A stretch of 64,000 bases of DNA from JAWOLE01 sp035263845 (GTDB lineage Bacteria > Acidobacteriota > Thermoanaerobaculia > UBA5066 > Gp7-AA6), in assembly GCA_035263845.1 (NCBI GenBank), contig DATFQY010000123.1, positions 1-64,000 of the forward strand. The letters run 5' to 3'. The notes below the pieces were generated by a model. That model saw only the letters and a program-made list of their open reading frames with translations. It searched no databases and was not told the DNA's origin. The stretch's first letter is position 1. Every line of letters begins with the position of its first letter. Of this stretch, positions 1-7,564 are shown in pieces. The translations under genes and the position numbers were made by a program.

Positions 1-1091
1 CGCTGCTCGGCACCTGCGGTCCGTTTACCGACGTCGCCGCCGACGCGTTCTGCCCGTTCGTGTTGGAGATTTTCACCCTGGCGATCACGACCGGAACGAC
101 CGCCACGACGTACGACCCCACCGGCAACGTGACTCGTCTCCAGATGGCGGCGTTTCTCTCGCGCACGGTGGACCGTGTCCTGCAGCGCGGGAGCAAGCGC
201 GCGGCGCTCCAGCGGTTCTGGTCGCCTGGGACACCCATCCTCGGCGTGACCTCGATCGGTACCGGCGGCTCGATCGAATACGACGGCGAGGACCTCTGGG
301 TCGCCGGGATCGTCGAAAACGGCCCGGTTTCCCGCGTGAGCACGAGTGACGGGAGAGTTCTGGGAACCTGGACGGGAGTGGACGTCGGAACCGGCGCCGG
401 AGCCGGCGTGCTCGCCGCCATGGGAAGGATCTTCGTCACGGGCGCCACCAGTCCGGGAAAGCTCTACGGCATCGATCCCACCCTGCCACCGGGCCTGGCC
501 TCGACCCTGGCGAGCAACCTGGGAGTAGACCCTGTCTCGATCGCGTTCGACGGGGCCCGACTCTGGACGGCCGACGTCGGCCCGACCGGAAGCGTCTCCG
601 TCGTGACTCCGGGCGCCACGATTCCCTGGACGGTGACCACGGTCCTCTTCGTATTCGCCAGTCCGTCCGCCATCCTCTACGACGGGACGAATATCTGGGT
701 GACGGATATCGCCGCGAACAAGCTGTTGAGGCTGGATGCCTCCGGGGCGATTCTTCAAACGGTGACCGTAGGCCAGGGCCCGAGGGGTCCGGTTTTCGAC
801 GGTTCGAGCATCTGGGTCCCCAACGGGTCCTCGGTCAGCGTTGTTCGCGCCTCGAGCGGAGCGCTGCTTGCGACCCTGACCGGGAATGGTTTGGACCTCC
901 CGACGTGGGCGGCCTGTGACGGGCAGCGCGTCCTCGTAGTGAACAAGCTCGGCGGCAGCGTATCGCTGTGGAAAGCGGCGGACCTGACGCCTCAGGGATC
1001 CGTCGCGATCGGGACCTCTCCGGTCGTCGCTGCCAGCGATGGTGTGGATTTCTGGGTGGCGCTCGGCTCCGGCTCGTTGGTGCGCTTCTGA
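1..1091 (+). CDS. SLH-segment plus beta-propeller surface protein, 5' end missing
   Basis: The gene is cut by the left window edge: the reading frame is open from base 3 and matches the next gene before the first in-window GTG at 60. It starts with an S-layer-homology-like segment (FTDV, then TYDPTGNVTRLQMAAFLSRT), which in known families anchors proteins to the cell envelope. The rest is a propeller of about five blades with recurring D-G-x-x-(L/I)-W-V motifs, such as YDGTNIWVTD and FDGSSIWVPN. It has no catalytic motif I recognise. The downstream gene is a clear paralogue with the same domain order, and the two stops/starts overlap (TGATG). A role as an exported adhesion or scaffold protein is inference. 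Confidence 0.75.
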   Translation, partial: LLGTCGPFTDVAADAFCPFVLEIFTLAITTGTTATTYDPTGNVTRLQMAAFLSRTVDRVLQRGSKRAALQRFWSPGTPILGVTSIGTGGSIEYDGEDLWVAGIVENGPVSRVSTSDGRVLGTWTGVDVGTGAGAGVLAAMGRIFVTGATSPGKLYGIDPTLPPGLASTLASNLGVDPVSIAFDGARLWTADVGPTGSVSVVTPGATIPWTVTTVLFVFASPSAILYDGTNIWVTDIAANKLLRLDASGAILQTVTVGQGPRGPVFDGSSIWVPNGSSVSVVRASSGALLATLTGNGLDLPTWAACDGQRVLVVNKLGGSVSLWKAADLTPQGSVAIGTSPVVAASDGVDFWVALGSGSLVRF

Positions 1092-2284
1092 TGAGACCGG
1101 CCAGGCAAGTCTTCGCCCGTCTTCGTCCCAGCTCCAGGCGCGTGCCCTGGACCTTCGGCGTTCTCTTCGCAGCCCTGGCTTCTCTCGCGGGGGCGTCGAG
1201 CTCTCTCTTCGGCGCTTGCGGCCCTTTCACCGACGTGACGGACGCCGTCTTCTGCCCGTTCGTGCTGGAGATCTTCACGCTCGGGATCACGACGGGAACG
1301 ACCGCGGCGACCTACGATCCCACCGGCGACGTGAGTCGCCTCCAGATGGCGGCCTTCCTGGCCCGGACGGTGGACCAGAGCCTCCGCCGCGGATCACGGC
1401 GGACCGCCCGGCGCGAATTCTTCACGCCGCAGAACAGTCAGAGCCTCGGAGTGACGGCGCTTCCCGGCGCCGTGGGGCCCACGCTCGCCGCATCGGACGG
1501 TGCCGACGTCTGGGTCTCCAACCCGGGCGCCGGCGTCGTCTATCGCGTCCGGAGCTCCGATGGAGTCCTTCAGGAAACTTGGACGGGAGCGACGGGAGCC
1601 AAGGGCGTGCTCTCCGCGATGGGCCAGATCCTAGTCACCGGGCGCGAGAGCCCGGGCTTGCTCTACCGCATCGACCCGTCGCAGTCCGCCGGCGCCGTCA
1701 CGACCGTATCGAGCCAACTCGGGAACACCGTGAACGGCATCGCCTTCGACGGATCGGTCGTCTGGACGGCCAACGGCGGCGGCTCGATCTCGAGGCTGAC
1801 GCCGAGCGCATCCATTCCGTGGACGGTGACGACGACCTCGGGTTTTCCCCGCCTGGAAGGCATCCTCTACGACGGAGCGAACATCTGGGTCGCGGATTTC
1901 GGCGCCGGGACGCTGCTGAAGCTCGATGGCTCCGCCTCAGTCCTCCAAACGGTCACGGTCGGTGGAAATCCCTTCTACCCGGCCTTCGACGGCACCAACA
2001 TCTGGGTCCCGACCGGCAGCCAGGTCTCCGTCGTTCGCGCGTCGAGCGGAGCCATCCTGGCGACGCTGACCGGCAACGGCGTGAGCGGCTCCCACTCGGC
2101 TTCGTTCGACGGCGAGCGCGTCCTCGTGACCAACATCTCCAGCCAGGTCGCTTCCGTGTGGAAGGCCGCGGACCTTTCGGAGATCGGCTTCTTTCCGCTC
2201 GGCGCCGAGCCCCTCGGCGTTTGCAGCGACGGCGCGAACTTCTGGATCGCGCTCGTCAGCAGCAACCAGCTCGCCCGGTTCTGA
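1091..2284 (+). CDS. SLH-segment plus beta-propeller surface protein
   Basis: This 397-residue protein begins at the ATG that overlaps the stop of the upstream paralogue; a longer frame to 968 is unlikely because it would run inside that gene. Residues about 15-40 form a hydrophobic signal or anchor (FGVLFAALASLAGASS). An SLH-like segment follows (FTDVTDAVFCPFVLEIF, then TYDPTGDVSRLQMAAFLART), then six propeller blades with D-G-x-x-x-W-(V/T) cores (YDGANIWVAD, FDGTNIWVPT). Similarity to its neighbour runs along the whole length, so a recent tandem duplication is likely. Export to the cell surface is supported by the N-terminus; the ligand is unknown. Confidence 0.8.
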   Translation: MRPARQVFARLRPSSRRVPWTFGVLFAALASLAGASSSLFGACGPFTDVTDAVFCPFVLEIFTLGITTGTTAATYDPTGDVSRLQMAAFLARTVDQSLRRGSRRTARREFFTPQNSQSLGVTALPGAVGPTLAASDGADVWVSNPGAGVVYRVRSSDGVLQETWTGATGAKGVLSAMGQILVTGRESPGLLYRIDPSQSAGAVTTVSSQLGNTVNGIAFDGSVVWTANGGGSISRLTPSASIPWTVTTTSGFPRLEGILYDGANIWVADFGAGTLLKLDGSASVLQTVTVGGNPFYPAFDGTNIWVPTGSQVSVVRASSGAILATLTGNGVSGSHSASFDGERVLVTNISSQVASVWKAADLSEIGFFPLGAEPLGVCSDGANFWIALVSSNQLARF

Positions 2285-2290
2285 CGGGCC

Positions 2291-3301
2291 TCAGCCGGGA
2301 GAGGCCGAGATCTCGCGGGCGACGAGCTTCAGGTCCATCAGCAGGAAACCATAGAGCCGGTCCTGGCCTGCTTTGTCCTCGGCGCGCAGGACGGCCGAAG
2401 GGTGGAGTGTCGCGAGGACCTTCGGAGCGAGCGGGCTCTTGAGCAGGCGGCCGCGCTCCTGCATCAAGCGGAAGCCGGCGCCCAGCAGCGCCTTCGACGC
2501 AGTCGCTCCCAGGCAGACGAGCATCTCGGGATGGATCGCGGCGAGCTCCGCGTCCAGCCACGGACGGCAGGCGCCGATCTCGACGGTTCCCGGAGTCTGG
2601 TGGATGCGTCGCTTGGGTGAGCGGACGAACTTGAAGTGCTTGACGACGTTGGTGACGTAGACGTCCGGCCTCGGGATGCCCGCCTCGACGAGGGCGCGGT
2701 CCAGCACCTCTCCCGCGGGGCCGACGAAGGGAGCCCCCTGGATGTCCTCCTGGTCTCCCGGCGCCTCGCCGACAAGCATCGCGCGGGCCGTCGCCGGGCC
2801 GCGTCCAAAGACCGTCTGCGTAGCGAGGCGATAGAGGTCGCAGCCCTGGCAGGAGGCGGCGGCGCGGCGCAGCTCCTCGAGGTCCGAAGTCCTCGGAACG
2901 AAACTCTCGGCGCCTGCCGGAGCGGCCGCGGGCGCCTCGTCCGCAAGGCGCCGCAGCCTCTGAAGCTCCGCGTCTCCGGGACGGAGCATCAGAGAGTGGT
3001 CGCCTCTCGCGAGACGGAACAGGACCGAGTAGAGGAGCTTCCATTTGTCGGGGTCGGGATTCGGCGCCACGGCGCGGGCCAGGTCCAGGAAGGCGCGGGG
3101 CACCATGAAGTCGGGACTCGGGACTCGGGACTCGGGACTCGCAGTGCCAGGGGGTTCCGGCGGAGTGTCGAAGAGGGTCCGGGGCTGCGTGGGCGCCTTC
3201 GGCTCTCGCCAGACGATCTCTTCCGGACCGACGCCCTCCGCGAGCAGTCGCCGCGCGGCGTCGCGCCAGGTCTCGAAGGAGGAAACGTAGACCTCGCGCA
3301 T
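2291..3301 (-). CDS. udgX: UdgX-type uracil-DNA glycosylase with N-terminal DUF4130 remnant
   Basis: This 336-residue protein belongs to the family 4-like uracil-DNA glycosylases. Motif A is GEAPGDQED (178-186). The KRRIH motif (230-234) is specific to UdgX; in characterised UdgX its His forms a covalent bond to the abasic sugar after uracil removal. Motif B is HPSAVL (300-305). Cys151, 154, 245 and 263 are placed as 4Fe-4S ligands. Residues 1-120 resemble only the first part of a DUF4130 (TIGR03915) protein: a WRDAARRLL segment, then VPRAFLDLARAV and KLLYSVLFRL. The rest of that domain is missing. The linker at about 55-64 is encoded by four perfect 7-bp repeats. The start ATG lies in an octamer repeat just after the upstream gene, without a Shine-Dalgarno. 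Confidence 0.88.
   Translation of the reverse strand: MREVYVSSFETWRDAARRLLAEGVGPEEIVWREPKAPTQPRTLFDTPPEPPGTASPESRVPSPDFMVPRAFLDLARAVAPNPDPDKWKLLYSVLFRLARGDHSLMLRPGDAELQRLRRLADEAPAAAPAGAESFVPRTSDLEELRRAAASCQGCDLYRLATQTVFGRGPATARAMLVGEAPGDQEDIQGAPFVGPAGEVLDRALVEAGIPRPDVYVTNVVKHFKFVRSPKRRIHQTPGTVEIGACRPWLDAELAAIHPEMLVCLGATASKALLGAGFRLMQERGRLLKSPLAPKVLATLHPSAVLRAEDKAGQDRLYGFLLMDLKLVAREISASPG
3111..3138 (-). repeat. Perfect 7-bp tandem repeat, four copies, inside the udgX linker
   Basis: TCGGGAC is repeated four times on the plus strand, which is GTCCCGA on the coding strand. It encodes the Ser/Pro/Arg-rich linker between the DUF4130 remnant and the glycosylase core. The unit matches the heptamer arrays found after three stop codons elsewhere in this window. 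Confidence 0.9.
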
Positions 3302-3321
3302 CAGCGCATCAGTGCATCAGC
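3298..3321. repeat. Octamer repeat carrying a stop and a start codon
   Basis: GCATCAG[C/T] occurs three times in tandem. On the minus strand every unit contains an ATG, 8 bp apart and so in three frames. The first unit read on that strand supplies the TGA of the membrane protein gene, and the last supplies the ATG of udgX. Confidence 0.85.
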
Positions 3322-3877
3322 GGGGCTCAGTCGCGACGGCCGCGCGAACCTTCTTTCCGCGCAGGACCACGATCATCCAGATCAGCGCGCCCGCGATCAG
3401 AACGCCCACCCCCAGGCTGCCAACGAGGCGTCCCGCCGCGCGCGGGCCGGACTCGGAGACGCCCTGGACCGTTCCGAGGAGCTGCAAGTAATAAGAGAAG
3501 CCGAAGAGACCGAGGACGTAGACCAGGTAGAACCAGGACGCGACTTCGAGAGCCGCGCGCGCCCAGGCGCGCATCTTGAGGAACTGGTATGCGAAGACGA
3601 TGACGGTCGCCGCGAGCACGGCTTCGATCGACTTGATCGCGGCGTAGTGCTCGAAGTAGGGCCCCAGGACCCGGATCCCGGGCGCCTTCTGTTCGGCATA
3701 GCCCAGGATCGTCGGCATCGCGGGCCGCAGCGCCACCCAGACGATCACGTCCACGACCGCGATGGCGAGGCAGAAGATCCCGCCGACGAGCCAGATCCGG
3801 CCGATCACGGTGATGATTCTCGGCCTCGCGGGCTCCTTCGGCTCGTCCGGGCCGGCTACCGTCCCGACAGTCTCCAC
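3317..3877 (-). CDS. Small four-helix membrane protein of unknown function
   Basis: The 186-residue product has a short charged N-terminus (PDEPKEPARPR) and four predicted membrane helices: IWLVGGIFCLAIAVVDVIVW, then a helix around AVLAATVIVFAYQFL, one around FYLVYVLGLFGFSYYLQLL, and one around LGVGVLIAGALIWMIVVL. It ends with a basic tail. I chose the GTG at 3877 because GGGAG lies just upstream on the coding strand; a longer frame runs into the glycosyltransferase gene. It lies between that gene and udgX on the same strand, with a 15-base gap to udgX, so co-transcription is likely. I do not recognise the family. Confidence 0.75.
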   Translation of the reverse strand: METVGTVAGPDEPKEPARPRIITVIGRIWLVGGIFCLAIAVVDVIVWVALRPAMPTILGYAEQKAPGIRVLGPYFEHYAAIKSIEAVLAATVIVFAYQFLKMRAWARAALEVASWFYLVYVLGLFGFSYYLQLLGTVQGVSESGPRAAGRLVGSLGVGVLIAGALIWMIVVLRGKKVRAAVATEPR

Positions 3878-3914
3878 GGTTCTTCTCCCGGTAGAGGATA
3901 ACAACGGCGCGGGC

Positions 3915-4976
3915 TCAAGCGTGCTCGGGGACGCCGATGGCCTCCAGGAACTCCGAGGCGACGGCGTCCGCCTCGAAGCGCTCGACCCGCAGCCGTCCAG
4001 CCGCGCCGAGGCTCGAGCGCCGGGCCGAGTCGGGGAGCAGCTCCTCCAGGGCCAAGGCCAGGGAGAGCGGGTCGCCCGGCGGCACGAGCACGCCGCACTC
4101 CTCGCCGACGACCTCCGGCACCGCGCCGGCCTTCGCCGCGACGATCGGGAGGCCGGCCGCCATCGCCTCAAGGAAGACGATCCCGAATCCCTCCTGCCGC
4201 GACGGGAGGCAGAAGACCGCCGAGCGCCGGTACTCCGCGGCCAGCCGGGCAAACGGGACGTGGCCCGCGAACTCGACCCGGTCGCCCAGGCGCAACACGT
4301 CCGCCCGCCGCCGGAGCCGCGCCAGCTCCGGGCCTGTCCCGATGACCCGCAGGACCGCGCGCGTCTTCAGAAGCGACACGGCTTCCAGGAGGACCGCAAC
4401 GCTCTTGCGAGGGTAGAGGTGAGCCACGCACAGGATCCCCGGCGGGTCTTTCGGAAGCCGCTCGGCGGAATCGAGCGCCGACCTCCAACGATCGAGCTCG
4501 ATCCCCTCGGGGACGACCCGGATGCGCGGGGCCGCCACGCCGTACTCCCGCTCGATGACCGCGGCCGAGTACAGGCTCGACGTCAGCACGAGGTCGGCCT
4601 TTCGCGCGCGCGCCCTCTCGAACAGAGATTCGGTCGTCAATCGAACCCGGGGGACTCCGTGCTCGAACCGCGCCTCGTCGGCGAGGACCCCTTTCAGCGA
4701 CGCGATCGAGGGCGCGCCGTCACTTCGCAGGAAGACGCCGTCGAGATCGAACCCGACGACGACGTCGGCGCGAAGAGCCGGCGCTCGCCACCTCGCCAGC
4801 AGGTTGAAGAGCAGCCGTCCGGCCAGCGAGGCGCCGCGTCCCGGCGCCGGCGCGAGGAAGGCGACCTCGTGCCCGCGGGCTTCGAGCGCGCGCCGCAGGA
4901 CGGAGATGCCGACGAAGGTGCCGCTGCCTCCGCTCACGTCCGCCGGGGTCCCGGTGACGAAGAGAAGGCGCGCCAC
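3915..4976 (-). CDS. Glycosyltransferase family 4 (GT-B fold)
   Basis: This 353-residue enzyme has the GT4 layout. The N-terminal Rossmann half starts ARLLFVTGTPADVSGG, whose glycine-rich loop is typical. The C-terminal donor-binding half has VVPEGIELDRW, the turn LCVAHLYPRKSVAVLLEA, and the E-x7-E motif in SRQEGFGIVFLEAMAAGLP. It would transfer a nucleotide-activated sugar to a lipid or glycan acceptor at the cytoplasmic membrane; donor and acceptor cannot be told. The GTG start is set by alignment and by a promoter hexamer immediately upstream, with no room for a ribosome-binding site. It is divergent from a methyltransferase gene, with 23 bp between the start codons. Confidence 0.85.
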   Translation of the reverse strand: MARLLFVTGTPADVSGGSGTFVGISVLRRALEARGHEVAFLAPAPGRGASLAGRLLFNLLARWRAPALRADVVVGFDLDGVFLRSDGAPSIASLKGVLADEARFEHGVPRVRLTTESLFERARARKADLVLTSSLYSAAVIEREYGVAAPRIRVVPEGIELDRWRSALDSAERLPKDPPGILCVAHLYPRKSVAVLLEAVSLLKTRAVLRVIGTGPELARLRRRADVLRLGDRVEFAGHVPFARLAAEYRRSAVFCLPSRQEGFGIVFLEAMAAGLPIVAAKAGAVPEVVGEECGVLVPPGDPLSLALALEELLPDSARRSSLGAAGRLRVERFEADAVASEFLEAIGVPEHA

Positions 4977-4982
4977 GGCGAT

Positions 4983-4990
4983 GGTATACA
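4983..4990. promoter_or_regulatory. Shared bidirectional -10 element (GGTATACA)
   Basis: The palindromic GTATAC core gives TATACA on the plus strand, 9 nt before the GTG of the methyltransferase gene. It gives TATACC on the minus strand, 6 nt before the GTG of the glycosyltransferase gene. Transcription would start at or next to both start codons, so both mRNAs are probably leaderless. No good -35 is visible. Confidence 0.6.
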
Positions 4991-4999
4991 CCGGGTGCC

Positions 5000-5752
5000 G
5001 TGCGCGAGATCGAGGAGGTTCGCGCCTACTACTCGAAGATCCTGCCGTACTTCGAGCGGGAAATCGCCGCGCGAAAGGACATCCCGTTCTGGGAGGGGCT
5101 GGCCCGCCGGTGGAAGCCCCGCCGGATTCTCGAGATCGGCTGCGGAACCGGCCGGGTGACGCGGGCCCTGTCGAAGTCGGCGCCGGCCGTCGGGATCGAC
5201 GTCTCTTTTGACCTGCTGCGTCGAGCGCGCGCCGGCGCCGGCGCGAAGGGACGGACGAGCTTCCTCGCGGCGGATTTCCGATCAGCCGTCTTCGCGCGCC
5301 GTTTCGACCTGATCGTCGCCCCGAGCGATCCGATCTGCCACCTGAGCCGGCCCGGCCACCGCCGCCGGGCACTGACGGCCGTGGCGCGGCAGCTCCTGCC
5401 GGGCGGCCGGTTCGTGCTCGACGCCCTCGTGCGGCGCGAGAGCGGGCCCGTGAGCTTCGAGCGGGTGCTCCGCGACCGGCGGGGGCAGCTGCGAATTCGG
5501 GAGGACTGGGAACCGGCCGGAGAGCGGAACCTCTGGCGGGGGACCTACACCTACGAGGTGCCGGGCCGCCGAAGAGGCCAGGCGCCGACCCGGGCCACGT
5601 TCCTGGCGCGCGCCTGGGACCCCGCGACCATCGCGGCGCTCTTCTCCTCCTGCGGGCTCGAAGTCGAGACGGTCTGGGGAAGTTACTCGCGTGGCCCCTG
5701 GTCGCCCTCGAGCCGAAGGCTCCTCGTCGTCGCGCGGCCGGCCTCCCGCTAG
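5000..5752 (+). CDS. Class I SAM-dependent methyltransferase
   Basis: The 250-residue protein has SAM motif I, ILEIGCGTGRVTRAL (about 45-59), the acidic loop VGIDVSFDLL, and motif IV-like FDLIVAPSDPICHLSRPGH. Its fold is that of small-molecule or lipid methyltransferases; the substrate is not evident. The GTG start has no Shine-Dalgarno and follows a -10 hexamer by 9 nt. The gene ends 18 bases from the convergent phosphodiesterase gene. Divergence from a glycosyltransferase gene suggests a linked role in glycan or glycolipid modification, which is inference. Confidence 0.85.
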   Translation: MREIEEVRAYYSKILPYFEREIAARKDIPFWEGLARRWKPRRILEIGCGTGRVTRALSKSAPAVGIDVSFDLLRRARAGAGAKGRTSFLAADFRSAVFARRFDLIVAPSDPICHLSRPGHRRRALTAVARQLLPGGRFVLDALVRRESGPVSFERVLRDRRGQLRIREDWEPAGERNLWRGTYTYEVPGRRRGQAPTRATFLARAWDPATIAALFSSCGLEVETVWGSYSRGPWSPSSRRLLVVARPASR

Positions 5753-5770
5753 TCCTGCCAGGTGGTCCCG

Positions 5771-7564
5771 TCAGCGCCGGGCGTTTCGGGGCGGATCGAT
5801 CCCGAGCGCGGCGGCGACGCGGGAGGCGATGAGGGTCGAGGACATCTCGTCGATCTTCTCGTTCGAGATCCCCGGCCCCATCGCGAGAAACGTGGCGTCG
5901 ATCTCCGGATATGCCGCGCGGTAACCGTGGCCTCCGTACTCCTCGGACGGGCCCGAGAGTCGCCCCGGCCTCAGGCTCATCGAAAGGTGGTAGCCCGGCT
6001 TGGCGAGAAGGATCAGGTCGCCGGACTCGGGAGCATCGAGGGCGAGGTCTCCGGCCGCTTCCCGCCGCACGACCACGTCCCACGGGGACTCGCCGCGGAC
6101 GCGGAACGCGGAGAGGAGCTTCTCGACCGAGTCGAGGGTTCCCGCCGGCGCCGTCGGATTGACGTAGACGTGAGCGGCGCCGCTCGAGACCATCGCCACG
6201 GCGGTCGAGGAAGGATCGAAATTCCTGTCCTTCCCGAGCTTCGTAAAGCCGTTTTCCACGAGAAGCTCCGGCGGATAGATCTCCGTGTGAAGGGGAGTCA
6301 TCCCGTGGTCGGAGGTGACGAAGAGGGAATCTCGCGGGGTCAGGAGCGCCAGGAACCGCGAGATGGCGCGGTCGGCGTCCGCGTAGGCGTGGTCGATGAA
6401 CCCGGCGAAGCGGGCGGCTCGCTCCGGCGTGTACTCCTCCTGCTTCGGATCGGCCAGCAGGAAGTGGTGCTCGACCGCGTCCACCTCGGACTGGTAGAGG
6501 AGGAGCAGGTCCCAGTCGGGTCTCGCGAGCGCGGCCAGGTCGGCCTTCGTCAGGAACTCGGTCAGCCGGTCGGACTGCTCCAGGTAGACCTCCGGGTGCT
6601 CGGAATGCGGTCCGAAGACGTTGTAGTCCGCGCGGCCCGGCCAGAAGCCGGCCTTCCGGTCGACCTCACGGCGGAACTCCTCCGGGAAGACGTCGGACTC
6701 CCAGAGACCGCCGCAGTAGACCTCGGTCTTCGAGAGGTCAGCGGCGATCGAGAGCAGCTTGCACCACGACCCGGCGCGGCCGCTCTTTCCGCGGACCTCG
6801 ACGGGAAAGGTTTCGCCGGGATGGACGATCACCGCCGCTCCGACTTCCGGCTGGACGCGGAGGCTGTCGTAGTCGAGCCGGCCGTCGTTGGTCGAGTCGA
6901 GCGCGACGATCGCGGCGCGATGGGCCGTGGGCGGGAACTCGAGGACCGCCCCCTTCGGCGGGGAATAGCTTGGAACGCCCGCGGCGGCCGACGGCGACCA
7001 GGACCCGGCGGCGAAGCGGGTGACCCGCGGCCGCGAAACGGGGTCCGCGACCCAGTTCATCCCGAATCCGGCGCATCCGGTCGGCGGCGTGCCGGCGCCA
7101 TGCGGGTAAGCCATCACGCCGACCCGCTTTCCCTGCCGGCGGGCCGCCTCGCACAGCGTCTCCGCCCGCAGTGGGGTGTCGAAGCCGTTGCGGCGCGCTC
7201 CGAACGGCCTGGTCGGATCGAGAAGGACGTTGCCGACGATTCCCGTGTCGCGGGGAAGTGCGCCGGTGATGTGCGTGGCGTGGGCCGCGGGGGTCAGGGA
7301 CGGCGAGCAGGGGATCGACCGCACGGCGAGGAACCCGTTCTCGGCCAGTCGCCGGAACCCGCCCGTTGCGAGTTTGCCCGGCTCCGAAAGCAGGCGGGCG
7401 AGCCTCACCCCCGAGGTCCCATCGAACGAAACCAGGACCGCCCGCCTCGCGGCGGCGACAGGCGGAGGCGCGGCGTGGGGCGCCGGCGCCGGTCGCGCGG
7501 GAGCGCACGCCTCCGCCAGGAGGACGGAGGCGAAGAGGGAAAGAAGCCTACCGACTCGTGCCAC
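5771..7564 (-). CDS. Secreted alkaline-phosphatase-superfamily phosphodiesterase (NPP-like), probable lipoprotein
   Basis: This 597-residue protein begins with a lipoprotein-type signal (LLSLFASVLLAEAC), so it is probably anchored in the envelope. The metal-binding alkaline phosphatase superfamily core follows: VLVSFDGT with the first Asp, SPSLTPAAHATHITG with the Thr nucleophile and His, LLYQSEVDAVEHHF, TSDHGMTPLH, and YGGHGYRA near the C-terminus. Members hydrolyse phosphodiester or pyrophosphate bonds of nucleotides or lipids; the substrate here is unknown. The GTG start overlaps the end of the upstream aminopeptidase gene by 17 bases, so the two are translationally linked. Confidence 0.85.
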   Translation of the reverse strand: MARVGRLLSLFASVLLAEACAPARPAPAPHAAPPPVAAARRAVLVSFDGTSGVRLARLLSEPGKLATGGFRRLAENGFLAVRSIPCSPSLTPAAHATHITGALPRDTGIVGNVLLDPTRPFGARRNGFDTPLRAETLCEAARRQGKRVGVMAYPHGAGTPPTGCAGFGMNWVADPVSRPRVTRFAAGSWSPSAAAGVPSYSPPKGAVLEFPPTAHRAAIVALDSTNDGRLDYDSLRVQPEVGAAVIVHPGETFPVEVRGKSGRAGSWCKLLSIAADLSKTEVYCGGLWESDVFPEEFRREVDRKAGFWPGRADYNVFGPHSEHPEVYLEQSDRLTEFLTKADLAALARPDWDLLLLYQSEVDAVEHHFLLADPKQEEYTPERAARFAGFIDHAYADADRAISRFLALLTPRDSLFVTSDHGMTPLHTEIYPPELLVENGFTKLGKDRNFDPSSTAVAMVSSGAAHVYVNPTAPAGTLDSVEKLLSAFRVRGESPWDVVVRREAAGDLALDAPESGDLILLAKPGYHLSMSLRPGRLSGPSEEYGGHGYRAAYPEIDATFLAMGPGISNEKIDEMSSTLIASRVAAALGIDPPRNARR

